From Methylobacterium sp. J-090 (GTDB lineage: Bacteria; Pseudomonadota; Alphaproteobacteria; Rhizobiales; Beijerinckiaceae), in the NCBI RefSeq assembly GCF_022829345.1, contig NZ_JAKSXV010000098.1:62001-126000 (forward strand): a DNA stretch of 64,000 bases, read 5' to 3'. Of this stretch, positions 21,501 to 29,226 are shown one piece after another (position 1 is the first letter of the stretch; every line of letters starts with the position of its first letter). The notes under the pieces are model-generated. The model saw nothing but the letters and a program-made list of their open reading frames with translations, did not search any database and was not told the DNA's origin. A program made the position numbers and the translations under genes.

Positions 21501-21587
21501 CTGCTCGCGGGGCGTGTCCAGCAGTCGATATCGGTCGAGGGCGCGAAGGCGCTCGACCTCCTCGTCACTCATCGTGGCGTGATCCAT
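18576..21587 (-). CDS. HWE-family histidine kinase with GAF and five PAS domains
   Basis: 1003 residues from the first ATG. An N-terminal GAF domain (~20-160, with ETPIAVVNLVGFGRQFFKAEVG) is followed by about five PAS/PAC units, each ending in a DxxxRK/EE-type linker. The C-terminal catalytic module has the HWE signature LQHRVKNTLAMVQAIASQTF (H807), ALHELATNAAKYGAL (N box) and RRGFGSRLIERSFAAEVGG. HWE kinases of alphaproteobacteria often feed the general stress response or light signalling; no such partner is adjacent. There is no receiver domain. A TTG at 21623 could extend it by 12 residues. Confidence 0.9.
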   Translation of the reverse strand: MDHATMSDEEVERLRALDRYRLLDTPREQDFDEIAEAAAELCETPIAVVNLVGFGRQFFKAEVGLGVRETPLESSFCRQAILQEDFLCIPDASHDQRFVGNPLVTGEPGLRFYAGALLKTAEGYPVGTVCVLDTKPHDLTERQRKGLMRLARQAMGQMELRRTLREHAAQRLLNERILDGATDYAIVATDPDGCVTRWNAGAELIMGWHEAEMLGRPIDVVFTPEDRADGLPQEEMRLALRTGRAPGERWHVRKDGSRFWASGEAKPLTSENGEVLGFLKILRDLSGEREAGAALQASELRYRSLVEVSPQVVWFASADGAVTYCNAYWYDYTGLPAGETGETSWMGVIHPDHRDATRAAWLSSASRGQPYEVEFPLRRADGEYRWFLSRAHPVRDADGTLRSWIGTSLDIHERKVAEERFQALTELAPAIIWFGNPDGSLSYLNNRWYAYTGQTPEQALPLGWGEAIHPDDLPGLLHVWEHARTNEVVYDTEARLRRHDGAFRWFLIRAEPRRDGIGHVIGWLGSNSDIHDRRQAEEDLRKAREQLSLAVDATGTGIFDYDLVADTLEWDARTRALFGLPPDAPVSYDAFLAGLHPEDREWVDLAVKAALDPAGGGRYDIAFRTVGIEDGTERWVAAKGQAFFDRDRALRFIGTTRDITENRRAEQALRETEERYRLAARATNDAIWDWDLTTNHVLWNEALQAAHGHRSETVEPTGDWWIDHIHPDDRARIDGSIHAVIDRIGTSWTDEYRFRRADGSFADILDRGYVLRDERGRAVRMIGAMLDISERKRAEEHQRLLTGELQHRVKNTLAMVQAIASQTFRNAADLEAAREAFSARLVSLGRAHDILTQSSWTQAPIADVVDGALTVHRGEAASRIRASGPNVPLSAKAALALALALHELATNAAKYGALSNEAGIVDLRWHVVHEGDAPRFCLTWSEQGGPPILAQPTRRGFGSRLIERSFAAEVGGEVRSTYAPTGLTCRLEASLVSMQEASDEAAA

Positions 21588-21793
21588 GGAAAGCTTAGGT
21601 TTGGGTCGCTTGAATCGTTCCAATCAATGAGGATTCCGACGCTGCATGCAATCACATTCACGCTCTCATATCCCGTGCCGCACCCGAACCAGGCCATGTC
21701 CCGCCGACCGCATCGGGGCCGCGGGCCATGTCCGAGCGGCCCGGCCGACGGCACGACCGACGCTCGGCGAGGTGGATACCGTGCGCGCTCCCG

Positions 21794-22820
21794 TCAGCGG
21801 CGCGGCAGCGGTAGTCCGATGCTGATCCGAAGCCCGTCGGCGTCCGCCGCCACGTCCACCTCGGCGCCCGTCTGTGCCGCGAGGATGCGATTGATCAGCC
21901 GCATGCCGAACCCCTCCCGGGTGGGGAGCGACGGCGGTGGGCCGTCATGCTCGTTCCAGATTCAGGCCAGCCACCCGGCATCGGTGCGATCCTCCACCGT
22001 CCACGTCACTGAGACCCGGCCGTCCGGATGCGCCAAGGCCCCGTGACGGAGGGCGTTGGTGGTGAGCTCGTGCAACGCCATGCCGACCGGCACCGCGAGT
22101 TCGGAAGGAAGCCCTCAGGTCCGGTCCCCGAAGCGTGATGCGGTCGTTCTCGTTGTAAGGATCGAGCTCGGCCCTGAGCAGGCCCTCGAACGAGGCGACC
22201 TGAGCCTGATCCTCGGTGATGAGCGCGTGCGTCCGTGCCAGCGAGGCGATGCGACCGGTGAAGGCCCGTCCGAATTCCGGCAGCGAGACCGCCGAGCGCA
22301 TCGTCGCGTTCAAGACGGCCTGGACGGTCGCAAGGGTGTTTTTCACGCGGTGATGGAGTTCCCGGACCATCATGGCCTGCCGGTCCTCGAAGGCGCGGCG
22401 GTCGGTGACGTCGCGCTGCGCCGAGACCCAGTGCGTGACCCGGCCATCTGCCTCCCTGACGGGGGTGATCAGCCACTCGACCATGTAGGTCGAGCCATCC
22501 TTGCGGTAGTTCAGTGTCTCGCCCTGGAAGGCGTCCCCGGCCTCGAGCGAGGCTCGGGCTCGGTCCAGTTCGGCGCGTTCGGTCCTCGGGCCCTGCAGGA
22601 AGCGTGGGCTTCGACCGATGATCTCGGTCAAGTGGTAGCCGGTCAGGCGCACGAAGGCGCTGTTAGCGTATTCGATGCGCGGTCCAGGCTCGTCGAGCTC
22701 CGCCGTGGTGATCAGGATGGCCGCGCCCGTCGCCTCCACGGCGGCCTTCAGCAGCCTCGGATCGATGTCTCCCGACCCACTCACAACACGCAACGCCGCC
22801 GCCTCCCTGCCCCGGACCAC
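21794..22820 (-). pseudogene. broken PAS-HWE histidine kinase
   Basis: The N-terminal 230 residues are a LOV/PAS-like domain (EYANSAFVRLTGYHLTEIIGR, FQGETLNYRKDGS) followed by the H box ELHHRVKNTLATVQAVLNAT. The PAS core does not show the GRNCRFLQG cysteine of LOV photosensors; it reads GRSPRFLQG. Near 22110-22130 the frame shifts. The expected N box GMALHELTTNALRHGAL, the G-rich REGFGMRLINRILAAQTGAEV and the end IGLPLPRR are all in another frame, and a TGA interrupts them after TDAGWLA. One indel plus one nonsense change therefore destroy the ATPase half. The likely start is GTG or TTG. Sequencing error cannot be excluded. Confidence 0.75.
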
Positions 22821-23138
22821 GGGAACGCGATGGCCCTATGTCCCGGAAGGATGCGATCCTCGATCCAGCCGACGGGGGTACAACCTGCGATGGACGACTC
22901 GGTTGCCAACGAAGGTTCCCGCATCATGTCGGGGTCGGCAAGGCCCCGTTGCCCAGGACGGCCTGGACCTCGGCGCGGTCATCGCGAAAGCGCCGGCGAT
23001 GGCGCGAACGGGTCGGCGAGCGTCCGGCGGTCGAGCGCGGCATGGTGGTGCCGAGGACCCGAGCCATGCCGCGCGCGGTTCAAGTGAACGACAGACCGAA
23101 GGTCTCGGCGCGGCCACGCCGACCGTCCGCCGTGACCG
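22821..23138. other. gene-free stretch
   Basis: About 320 bases between the broken HWE kinase and the ArsR-type gene. I see only arginine-rich shadow ORFs and no repeat or terminator. Confidence 0.4.
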
Positions 23139-23777
23139 TCACGGCGCGGCCGTCACGTTCCGGCGGACCCAGCCGAGTTCCTCACAGCGCCGGCATAGTG
23201 CCGCTCCCAGCACGCCAGCGAGATGAGGTCGGCGCTCGCTCCGATCGAGGCACGGACGGCAGAGAAGACGGCGACGGCGTCCCATGGGTTCGACCGCCAC
23301 CCCGTATCCGGCGAGCAGGGTGCGCCCGGCCTCCGTGACCTCACCCGCCTCCTCGCCGAGGACGACGGCGCCCCTGGCGACCAGCGCGTCGGCGATGCCG
23401 ACAGCGACCCGTCCAGCCAAGTGGTCGCAACAGGTGCGGGCTTCGCGCAGGGCCGGATCAATCCTCGGCGTCGCGCAGCGCGATGCTTCGACATGCTCGT
23501 CCCAATCGGCGACCACCATCATGGCTTGCAGCATGCGGGCGACGTCGGGCGACGCCAGCCGAAAGTGGTTGTGCCGACCCTGCCGGGTCATCGCGAGCAG
23601 GCCGCCGGCCACCAGCTTCGTCAGATGCCCCCTCGCGGTGGCGGGTGTCACGGCCGCCGTCCAGGCAAGCTCGGTCGCGGTCAGCGCCCGCCCGTCGATC
23701 AGGGCCGACGGGATGTTGGCGCGGCCGGGATCACCGACGAGCGCACCGATCTCGGAGAGCGGAGGACCTGACGACAT
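23139..23777 (-). CDS. ArsR-family winged-helix regulator with Cys-rich C-terminus
   Basis: 212 residues. The N-terminal ~90 residues form an ArsR-type wHTH (LTATELAWTAAVTPATARGHLTKLVAGGLLAMTRQGRHNHFRLA). The second half carries cysteines in RTCCDHLAGR and a CRPC...CRRC pair (RRLLCRPCLDRSERRPHLAGVLGAALCRRCEELGW), reminiscent of a metal- or redox-sensing site. It probably represses the divergent NIPSNAP-hydrolase-monooxygenase operon. The intergenic region contains a 9-bp dyad (23819-23842) well placed as an operator. Confidence 0.85.
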   Translation of the reverse strand: MSSGPPLSEIGALVGDPGRANIPSALIDGRALTATELAWTAAVTPATARGHLTKLVAGGLLAMTRQGRHNHFRLASPDVARMLQAMMVVADWDEHVEASRCATPRIDPALREARTCCDHLAGRVAVGIADALVARGAVVLGEEAGEVTEAGRTLLAGYGVAVEPMGRRRRLLCRPCLDRSERRPHLAGVLGAALCRRCEELGWVRRNVTAAP

Positions 23778-23818
23778 CGGCCGATTCTACACCGGCCCCG
23801 ACCTCGTCGCATCCCCCG

Positions 23819-23842
23819 ACGCTTCGGCCGAAACCGAAGCGT
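23819..23842. promoter_or_regulatory. candidate operator dyad between ArsR gene and NIPSNAP operon
   Basis: ACGCTTCGG and CCGAAGCGT are perfect inverted arms with a 6-base spacer. The site is 42 bases upstream of the regulator start and 62 bases upstream of the NIPSNAP start, a normal position for an autoregulated divergent promoter. Confidence 0.55.
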
Positions 23843-23903
23843 TCGCGGCTGACAGGCCGCTGCAGCGGGTCCAGATTCCGGGCAGAGGAAATGGGAGAAC
23901 GCC

Positions 23904-24236
23904 ATGCATACCCTCTGCCTGCGTTACACCATCGACCCGAACCGGATCGAGGCCTTCCGGACCTATGTCGAGGACGAGACGCCGGTCATCCGGGACTGCG
24001 GCGGCCGCATCGTCGGCTACTACCTGCCGACCGACTTCGCCGGTCCGACGAATGTCGGCTACGGGCTGATCGAGTTCGAGACTCTCGCCCGGTACGAGCG
24101 CTACCGGGAGGTCCTCGCCGCCGACCCCACGCATCGACGCAACGTGGCCGCGCTCACCGAGAGCGGCGCGGTCCTCGCCATCGCGCGGTCGTTCATCCGG
24201 CGCCACGGGTATGCCGAAGGAGCGGCGTCGGCATGA
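23904..24236 (+). CDS. NIPSNAP-family protein
   Basis: 110 residues with the ferredoxin-like dimeric alpha-beta fold of NIPSNAP: YTIDPNRIEAFRTYVEDETPVIRDCGGRIVGYYLPTDFAGPTNVGYGLIEFETLARYERYRE. The biochemical function of bacterial NIPSNAP proteins is not settled; many sit with oxidoreductases or hydrolases. It is first in an operon; its stop overlaps the start of the hydrolase gene (ATGA), so the two are translationally coupled. A related NIPSNAP gene is at 25948-26301 on the other strand. Confidence 0.85.
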   Translation: MHTLCLRYTIDPNRIEAFRTYVEDETPVIRDCGGRIVGYYLPTDFAGPTNVGYGLIEFETLARYERYREVLAADPTHRRNVAALTESGAVLAIARSFIRRHGYAEGAASA

Positions 24237-25210
24237 GCGTGGGGCACCCCATGACGCTCGACACGATGGACGCCCGTGAAGAGCACCACCGGATCGAAAG
24301 TCCGCACCCGGGGCTCTCGCTGTTCCTCCGCCGGCTGGCGCCTCCCACGGGCGGCGGTCGTCCCGTCCTGTATGTGCACGGCGCGACCTTCCCGTCGGCG
24401 CTATCCGTCGCGCATCAGTTCGCGAACGGCGCGTGGCGCGATGCGCTCGTCCGGGCCGGCTTCGACGTCTGGGCGCTCGATTTCCTGGGCTTCGGCGGAT
24501 CGGACCCATATCCCGGCATGAGCGAGCCGGCCGAAGACAGGGGACCGCTGCTGCTCGCCGCCGATGCGGCGATCCAGCTCGAAACCGCAATGCGGTTCGT
24601 CGCGGATCGAACGAGTGCCGAACGGGTCAGCCTCCTGGCTCATTCCTGGGGAACGGCCGTGGCGGGCCTGCTCGCCGGCCGCCATCCTGATCTCGTCGAC
24701 CGCCTCGTCCTGTTCGGTCCGATCAGTCGGCGCGATCCACCGCGCTACCGGCCCAGGCCCGACGGCCCGGCCTGGCGCATCGTCACGGCGCAGGCGCAGT
24801 GGGAGCGTTTCGTCGAGGACGTCCCGGCCGGGGAGCCGCCGGTCCTGTCGCGGACCGAGTTCGACGACTGGGCGCAGCGCTACCTCGACAGCGAGCCCGG
24901 AAGCCGCAAGCGCGATCCGGCCGGCGTGAAGGTTCCGACCGGACCCTTCGTCGAGATCCTGCGCAGCTGGCACGGCGAGCTTCCCTACGACCCTGGCCTG
25001 GTCCGGGCGCCCGTCTGTCTGATCCGGGGCGAGTGGGACGGGCTCGCCACCGATGCGGATGCCCGGTGGCTGTTCGACGCCTTCACGGGGGCGGCCGAGC
25101 GGCGCGACGTGAAGATCGGACGGGGCACCCACCTGCTGCATCTGGAAGCGAACCGCGAGGCGCTCTGGCGCGAGTCCATCGCGTTCCTCGACCAACCGAC
25201 CCTCCCGTAA
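24233..25210 (+). CDS. alpha/beta hydrolase
   Basis: 325 residues. An alpha/beta hydrolase fold with VLYVHGATFPSALSV (oxyanion region), the nucleophile elbow LLAHSWGTAVAGLLA (Ser), an acidic residue in LIRGEWDGLATDAD and the catalytic His in GRGTHLLHLE. Substrate unknown; an ester or lactone is plausible. The start ATG overlaps the NIPSNAP stop. A second ATG twelve bases later gives almost the same protein. It is followed after 19 bases by the monooxygenase gene. Confidence 0.88.
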   Translation: MSVGHPMTLDTMDAREEHHRIESPHPGLSLFLRRLAPPTGGGRPVLYVHGATFPSALSVAHQFANGAWRDALVRAGFDVWALDFLGFGGSDPYPGMSEPAEDRGPLLLAADAAIQLETAMRFVADRTSAERVSLLAHSWGTAVAGLLAGRHPDLVDRLVLFGPISRRDPPRYRPRPDGPAWRIVTAQAQWERFVEDVPAGEPPVLSRTEFDDWAQRYLDSEPGSRKRDPAGVKVPTGPFVEILRSWHGELPYDPGLVRAPVCLIRGEWDGLATDADARWLFDAFTGAAERRDVKIGRGTHLLHLEANREALWRESIAFLDQPTLP

Positions 25211-25229
25211 CCGAAACGGAGACGACGCC

Positions 25230-25922
25230 ATGTTTTCCGTGATCTTCGAAGTCCACCCGGGGGAAGGCAAGACGGACGAATACCTCGCCCACGCCAGGGA
25301 GCTGAAGCCGATCCTCGAAGGCATCGACGGGTTCATCGACAACGAGCGGTTCGAGAGCCGCTCGCGCCCCGGCTGGGTGCTCTCGCACTCGACCTGGCGC
25401 GACGAGAAGTCCGTCCTGCGCTGGCGCACGCAGTTCCGGCATCACGAGATCCAGGAAAAGGGCCGGTTCGCGGTTTTCTCGGACTATCACCTGCGGGTCG
25501 GCGAGGTCACCGCCGACACCCATCCGCCGGAGGGCGTGCCCGTCCGCGAGCAGCGCTTCGACGAGACCGAGGTCGGGCGCGCGAAGCTCTGCACCATCGT
25601 GGAATTGACGCCGCAGAAGGGAAACGAACTTCCGAAGCACGAGGACGAGGTCCTGCAGGCCGTCAGGCTGGATCGCGACGCCCCGGGCCTGCACGCCGTC
25701 GAGGTCTGGGACTCGATCTACGTTCCCGGCAAGATCCTCGTCCTCGGGTCCTGGGCGGAAGCGTCCGATGCCTCGGCGTTCCGGCCATCCGAGGTGCCGG
25801 AGGCCGCGACGGTGCGCAGCCGCGCCGTTCGGGTGATCCGCGATTACGGCATGTTCGACCGGCGCGAGACGCCCCAGTACTTCCCGGACGCGCGGTCGCG
25901 AAACCGGCCGCCCCCGGCGTAG
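25230..25922 (+). CDS. antibiotic-biosynthesis-monooxygenase (ABM) family protein, two-domain
   Basis: 230 residues, roughly twice the normal ABM length. The first half (FSVIFEVHPGEGKTDEYLAHARELKPILEGIDGFIDNERFES...WRDEKSVLRWR) is a typical ABM ferredoxin-like domain. The second half (LCTIVELTPQKGN...GLHAVEVWDSIYVPGKILVLGSW) looks like a degenerate second copy. Members are cofactor-free monooxygenases or stress proteins; here the operon with NIPSNAP and a hydrolase under a Cys-rich ArsR regulator suggests detoxification or small-molecule breakdown, which is inference. Confidence 0.82.
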   Translation: MFSVIFEVHPGEGKTDEYLAHARELKPILEGIDGFIDNERFESRSRPGWVLSHSTWRDEKSVLRWRTQFRHHEIQEKGRFAVFSDYHLRVGEVTADTHPPEGVPVREQRFDETEVGRAKLCTIVELTPQKGNELPKHEDEVLQAVRLDRDAPGLHAVEVWDSIYVPGKILVLGSWAEASDASAFRPSEVPEAATVRSRAVRVIRDYGMFDRRETPQYFPDARSRNRPPPA

Positions 25923-25947
25923 GGCCGGCGGTCCGATCTCGATCCGC

Positions 25948-26301
25948 TCAGCCCTCGGACAGCCCGGTTCCGGCTGGCAGGAGCGAACGCATGAAAGTCC
26001 GATCGGTCCGGATCACGCAGTCGGTCTCGTCCCGTACGTGGTCGGCCTCGACGAAACGCGGGTCCTGCCCGAACGGCGATCGAGACCGCTCATCGTCGGC
26101 AATGCGCGGGAAGCTGAAGAGCGCCAAGGCCCTGTCGCTCGCCCCCTCGGCGGGCAGGTCGTAGCCGTGATGCGTGCCGCCATGCCGATTGACCAGATCG
26201 ATCCAGCGCCGACCGAATTCCTCGAATGCCTCGATCTTCCCTGGATCGATGACGTCAAGCGAGCCCCTCGCCACCCTCAGCCGATAGGGATGGCCTCTCA
26301 C
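25948..26301 (-). CDS. NIPSNAP-family protein
   Basis: 117 residues. The body is NIPSNAP-like (DPGKIEAFEEFGRRWIDLVNRHGGTHHGYDLPAEGASDRALALFSF, then FGQDPRFVEADHVRDETDCVIRTDRTFMRSLLP). The N-terminus (MRGHPYRLRVARGSLD) does not match the usual beta strand, so the 5' end may be degraded or fused by an indel. The apparent GTG start at 26301 overlaps the stop of the PAS hybrid kinase (GTGA), which would couple it to the RsbQ-kinase pair. It differs clearly from the NIPSNAP gene at 23904. Confidence 0.7.
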   Translation of the reverse strand: MRGHPYRLRVARGSLDVIDPGKIEAFEEFGRRWIDLVNRHGGTHHGYDLPAEGASDRALALFSFPRIADDERSRSPFGQDPRFVEADHVRDETDCVIRTDRTFMRSLLPAGTGLSEG

Positions 26302-28298
26302 TCCCGTCGTCGCGGCACGACCTTGCCGAGGATACGCCCGAGCTGATCGGCCGAGTACGGCTTGTGCAGCAGCTCGAAGCCGTGCAGCCCGTCATGGGCC
26401 AACACGTGGCTGTAGCCCGAGGCCAGCAGGACCGGCAGGTCCGGCATCCGACGCTGGAGGGTCTTGGCGAGCTCGATCCCGCCCATGCCGGGCATCACCA
26501 CGTCGGAGAAGACCACGTCGAACCCGCCGCCGTCCGGGCCGAGCTTATCCAACGCCTCCTCGGCATTGGCCGCCCAGGTCGTCCTGTAGCCGATATCTTC
26601 CAGGATTTGGGTCGCGAACTTGCCGACCTCGACGTTGTCCTCGACGACAAGCACGCTCTGCCCCGCGCCGGTCGGGAAGGCCTCTTCGTCGGGGGAGGTC
26701 GCCGGCTGCACGGGGGCACCCGCCACGATCTTCGGCAGGTAGAGCGTGAAGGTGGCCCCCCGGCCGAGCTCGCTTTCGACTTCGACATCGCCGCCCGATT
26801 GTTTGGCGAAGCCGAAGACCTGGCTGAGACCGAGGCCGGTTCCCTTGCCGACTTCCTTCGTGGTGAAGAACGGCTCGAAGATGCGGATGACCTGGTCCGA
26901 CGCGATCCCGCTGCCGGTATCGGTGAGGGAGACGGACACGAACGGGCCGGGTGCCGCGGCATGCCCGCGGATGGGCGGCAGGTTGTCCGTAGAGGTCAGA
27001 CCGAACGTCAGCGTGCCCTCGCTGTCCATGGCGTCCCGGGCGTTCACCGCCATGTTGACCAGTGCGGTCTCGAACTGGCTCACGTCGGCCTTCACGAAGC
27101 ACGGCTCGTCCGGGATCTCGGTGACGATGTGGATGCGGGCGCCGGTGACGGTGTCGAGCATGTCGGCGATGCCGCGAAGCCGTTCGCCGACGTCGAACAC
27201 CTCGGGTTTCAGCGCCTGGCGTCGCGCGAATGCGAGCAGCTGGCCGGTGAGCTTGGCGGCGCGGTCGACGGTGTCCGAGACCGCATCCATGTAGCGGGCT
27301 CGGCGGTCCTCGGGCAGATCCGGCCGGCGCAGGAAGTCGACGGAGGAGCGGATGATGGTCAGCAGGTTGTTGAAGTCGTGCGCCACGCCGCCGGTCAGTT
27401 GCCCAACGGCCTCCAGCTTCTGCGACTGGCGGAGCGCCTCCTCGGCCCGACCCAGTGCGGCGGCCTGCTCGTACTCGACCGTCGTATGGCGGCCCGTCGC
27501 GTAGATCTGGCCGTCCTCGAACGCGCCCGTCCAAGCGAACCGGCGATAGCTGCCGTCGGCATGTCGGAGTCGATACTCGTAGGGTTCAACCAACGGCGCC
27601 GTCATGATGCGGCCGAGGGCGGCAAACGTCGCCTCGAGGTCGTCCGCGTGGGTAAACCCGACGAAACTTTGCCCAACGAGATCGGAGGCCGCCCAGCCGA
27701 GCAAGTCTTTCCAGGCCGCGTTCACGACCAGGATCGTCCCTTCGGCATCAGCGATGACGAGGAGGTCGGGCGAGAGCCGCCAGGCCCGTTCCAAGGCGCG
27801 CGCACGGTCGGCGACCCGAGCTTCCAGGTTCAAGTTCAGATCCTGCAAGGCGCGCGTTGCCGCCTCCGCGACCCGGCGCGCCTCCAGCATCTCGCGCTCG
27901 TAGCGCCTGCGATCCGAGGCGTTGAAGACGGTGATCCGGATAAAGCGCACGCCACCCGCCTCGTCCTTGCGCACGACGGCATTGACCAGGACTGGCAGCG
28001 TCGTGCCGTCGGCGCGCACGAGGTCGAGGGCGACCTCGTTAAAGAAGCCCTGCATTCGCAGCATCGGCGCGAAGTGGGTCTCGTAGTAGACCTTGCCGGC
28101 GATGTTCAGGAGGTCGAGGAAACGGCGTCCGACGAGTTGCTCGGCCGGGTGACCCAGCCAGGTCGAGAGCGTGCGGTTGACCTTGGAGATGCGACCGTTC
28201 GGCAGGGCGGAGGCGTAGCCGCAGGGCGCGTTCTCGAACAGGTCCTCCAGGTCGTCCACGTCCGGCGCCGGAAGGGTGGCGGACGCGTCATCCACCAC
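26298..28298 (-). CDS. PAS hybrid histidine kinase paired with RsbQ-like hydrolase
   Basis: 666 residues. The first PAS (~20-140) contains CGYASALPNGRISKVNRTLSTWLGH, then YYETHFAPMLRMQGFFNEVALDLVRADG, a PAS type that I associate with RsbQ-like hydrolase partners. A second PAS (~170-280), HisKA with GGVAHDFNNLLTII (H307), HATPase_c and a receiver with DVVFSDVVMPG (D599) follow. Its start overlaps the hydrolase stop by 11 bases, so the two are translated together. By analogy with Bacillus RsbQ-RsbP, the hydrolase may make the ligand sensed by the PAS domain. The catalytic half closely matches the kinase at 15436-17895. Confidence 0.92.
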   Translation of the reverse strand: MVDDASATLPAPDVDDLEDLFENAPCGYASALPNGRISKVNRTLSTWLGHPAEQLVGRRFLDLLNIAGKVYYETHFAPMLRMQGFFNEVALDLVRADGTTLPVLVNAVVRKDEAGGVRFIRITVFNASDRRRYEREMLEARRVAEAATRALQDLNLNLEARVADRARALERAWRLSPDLLVIADAEGTILVVNAAWKDLLGWAASDLVGQSFVGFTHADDLEATFAALGRIMTAPLVEPYEYRLRHADGSYRRFAWTGAFEDGQIYATGRHTTVEYEQAAALGRAEEALRQSQKLEAVGQLTGGVAHDFNNLLTIIRSSVDFLRRPDLPEDRRARYMDAVSDTVDRAAKLTGQLLAFARRQALKPEVFDVGERLRGIADMLDTVTGARIHIVTEIPDEPCFVKADVSQFETALVNMAVNARDAMDSEGTLTFGLTSTDNLPPIRGHAAAPGPFVSVSLTDTGSGIASDQVIRIFEPFFTTKEVGKGTGLGLSQVFGFAKQSGGDVEVESELGRGATFTLYLPKIVAGAPVQPATSPDEEAFPTGAGQSVLVVEDNVEVGKFATQILEDIGYRTTWAANAEEALDKLGPDGGGFDVVFSDVVMPGMGGIELAKTLQRRMPDLPVLLASGYSHVLAHDGLHGFELLHKPYSADQLGRILGKVVPRRRE

Positions 28299-29094
28299 GC
28301 GGACCCCGAAGGAATCCGGCGATGGCCGCGATGGTTTCCTCGGGCGCGCTCAAATTCGGGCAATGGCCCGTCGCGTCGAGCAGGACGAATTCGCTGTTCG
28401 CCAAGTTGCGGTGCACGTACTCACCGACCTCCTGCGGTGCGATCACGTCCTCGGAGCTTTGGATGACGAGGCAGCGGGCTTTCACGCCTGCGAGGTCGGC
28501 TCGGTTGTCGGCGAGGAAGGTCGTGCGGGCGAAACGCCTGGCGATGTTCGGGTCCGTGCGGCAGAAGCTGTTGGTCAGTTCCTCGCCGAGTTCGGGACGG
28601 TCGGCGTTCCCCATGATCGCCGGCGCCATCGCCTGGGACCAACCCATGTGGTTCGTGTCGAGGAAGTCGAGCAACTCCTCGATCTGCGAGGCGCTGAAGC
28701 CGCCGACGTAACCGTCGTCGTCGAGATAGCGCGGCGAGGGGCAGACCAGGACGAGGCTCTCGAACAGCTCCGGGGCCTTCTTCGCGGCGAGGACGCCGAT
28801 CATCGCGCTGACGGAATGCCCGACGAACACGCCGCCGGTCACCGCGAGGTCCCGGCAGAGCGCGACCACATCGTCGGCATAGCCGTCGAGCGAGGCGTAC
28901 TTGCCGGCGTCGTAGGCGGCCAGGTCCGATCCGCCGGCGCCGATGTGGTCGAACAGCACCGTGCGGTAGCGGTCCTCGAAGGCCGGAGCCACGAAGCGCC
29001 ACATGTTCTGGTCGCAGCCGAAACTGTGAGCGAAGACCATGGCGGTCCCGCCGGTGCCGGCCTGCCTTACGTGGTGTCGCCGAACAACCGACAA
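28288..29094 (-). CDS. RsbQ/KAI2-like alpha/beta hydrolase
   Basis: 268 residues from a TTG start at 29094, chosen because AAGGA lies 8 bases upstream and the length then equals Bacillus RsbQ (269). Triad: S94 in FVGHSVSAMIG, D216 in SSEDVIAP, H244 in GHCPNLSAPEE, each within three positions of the RsbQ triad. The block SPRYLDDDGYVGGF is also typical. The family includes plant karrikin/strigolactone receptors. The next gene is a PAS kinase whose start overlaps the stop, suggesting a hydrolase-PAS signalling pair. A palindromic repeat lies 27 bases upstream. Confidence 0.9.
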   Translation of the reverse strand: MSVVRRHHVRQAGTGGTAMVFAHSFGCDQNMWRFVAPAFEDRYRTVLFDHIGAGGSDLAAYDAGKYASLDGYADDVVALCRDLAVTGGVFVGHSVSAMIGVLAAKKAPELFESLVLVCPSPRYLDDDGYVGGFSASQIEELLDFLDTNHMGWSQAMAPAIMGNADRPELGEELTNSFCRTDPNIARRFARTTFLADNRADLAGVKARCLVIQSSEDVIAPQEVGEYVHRNLANSEFVLLDATGHCPNLSAPEETIAAIAGFLRGPRGG

Positions 29095-29120
29095 GCCAGA
29101 ATTCCTTGGACGGCAACGGT

Positions 29121-29226
29121 CTAGAATGCGCTCCGACGAAATGGATACCGGTTCGTCGCAAGAGAGCACGATAGAACAAGGCGTTGGAGACGTGATCCGA
29201 TCCCACTGGATCGGACACGGCTCTAG
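29121..29226. repeat. diverged palindromic element, same family as 15331-15439
   Basis: It begins CTAGAATGCGC and ends GGCTCTAG. In order it carries CCGACGAA...TTCGTCG, then GCACGATAGAACAA, then GATCCGATCC/GGATCGGA. The block order and length (106 bases) match 15331-15439, although most bases differ. Confidence 0.55.

Noticed and set aside
22130-23087. plus-strand ORF over the HWE kinase region
   Set aside because: Antisense shadow of the broken kinase; no recognisable domain.
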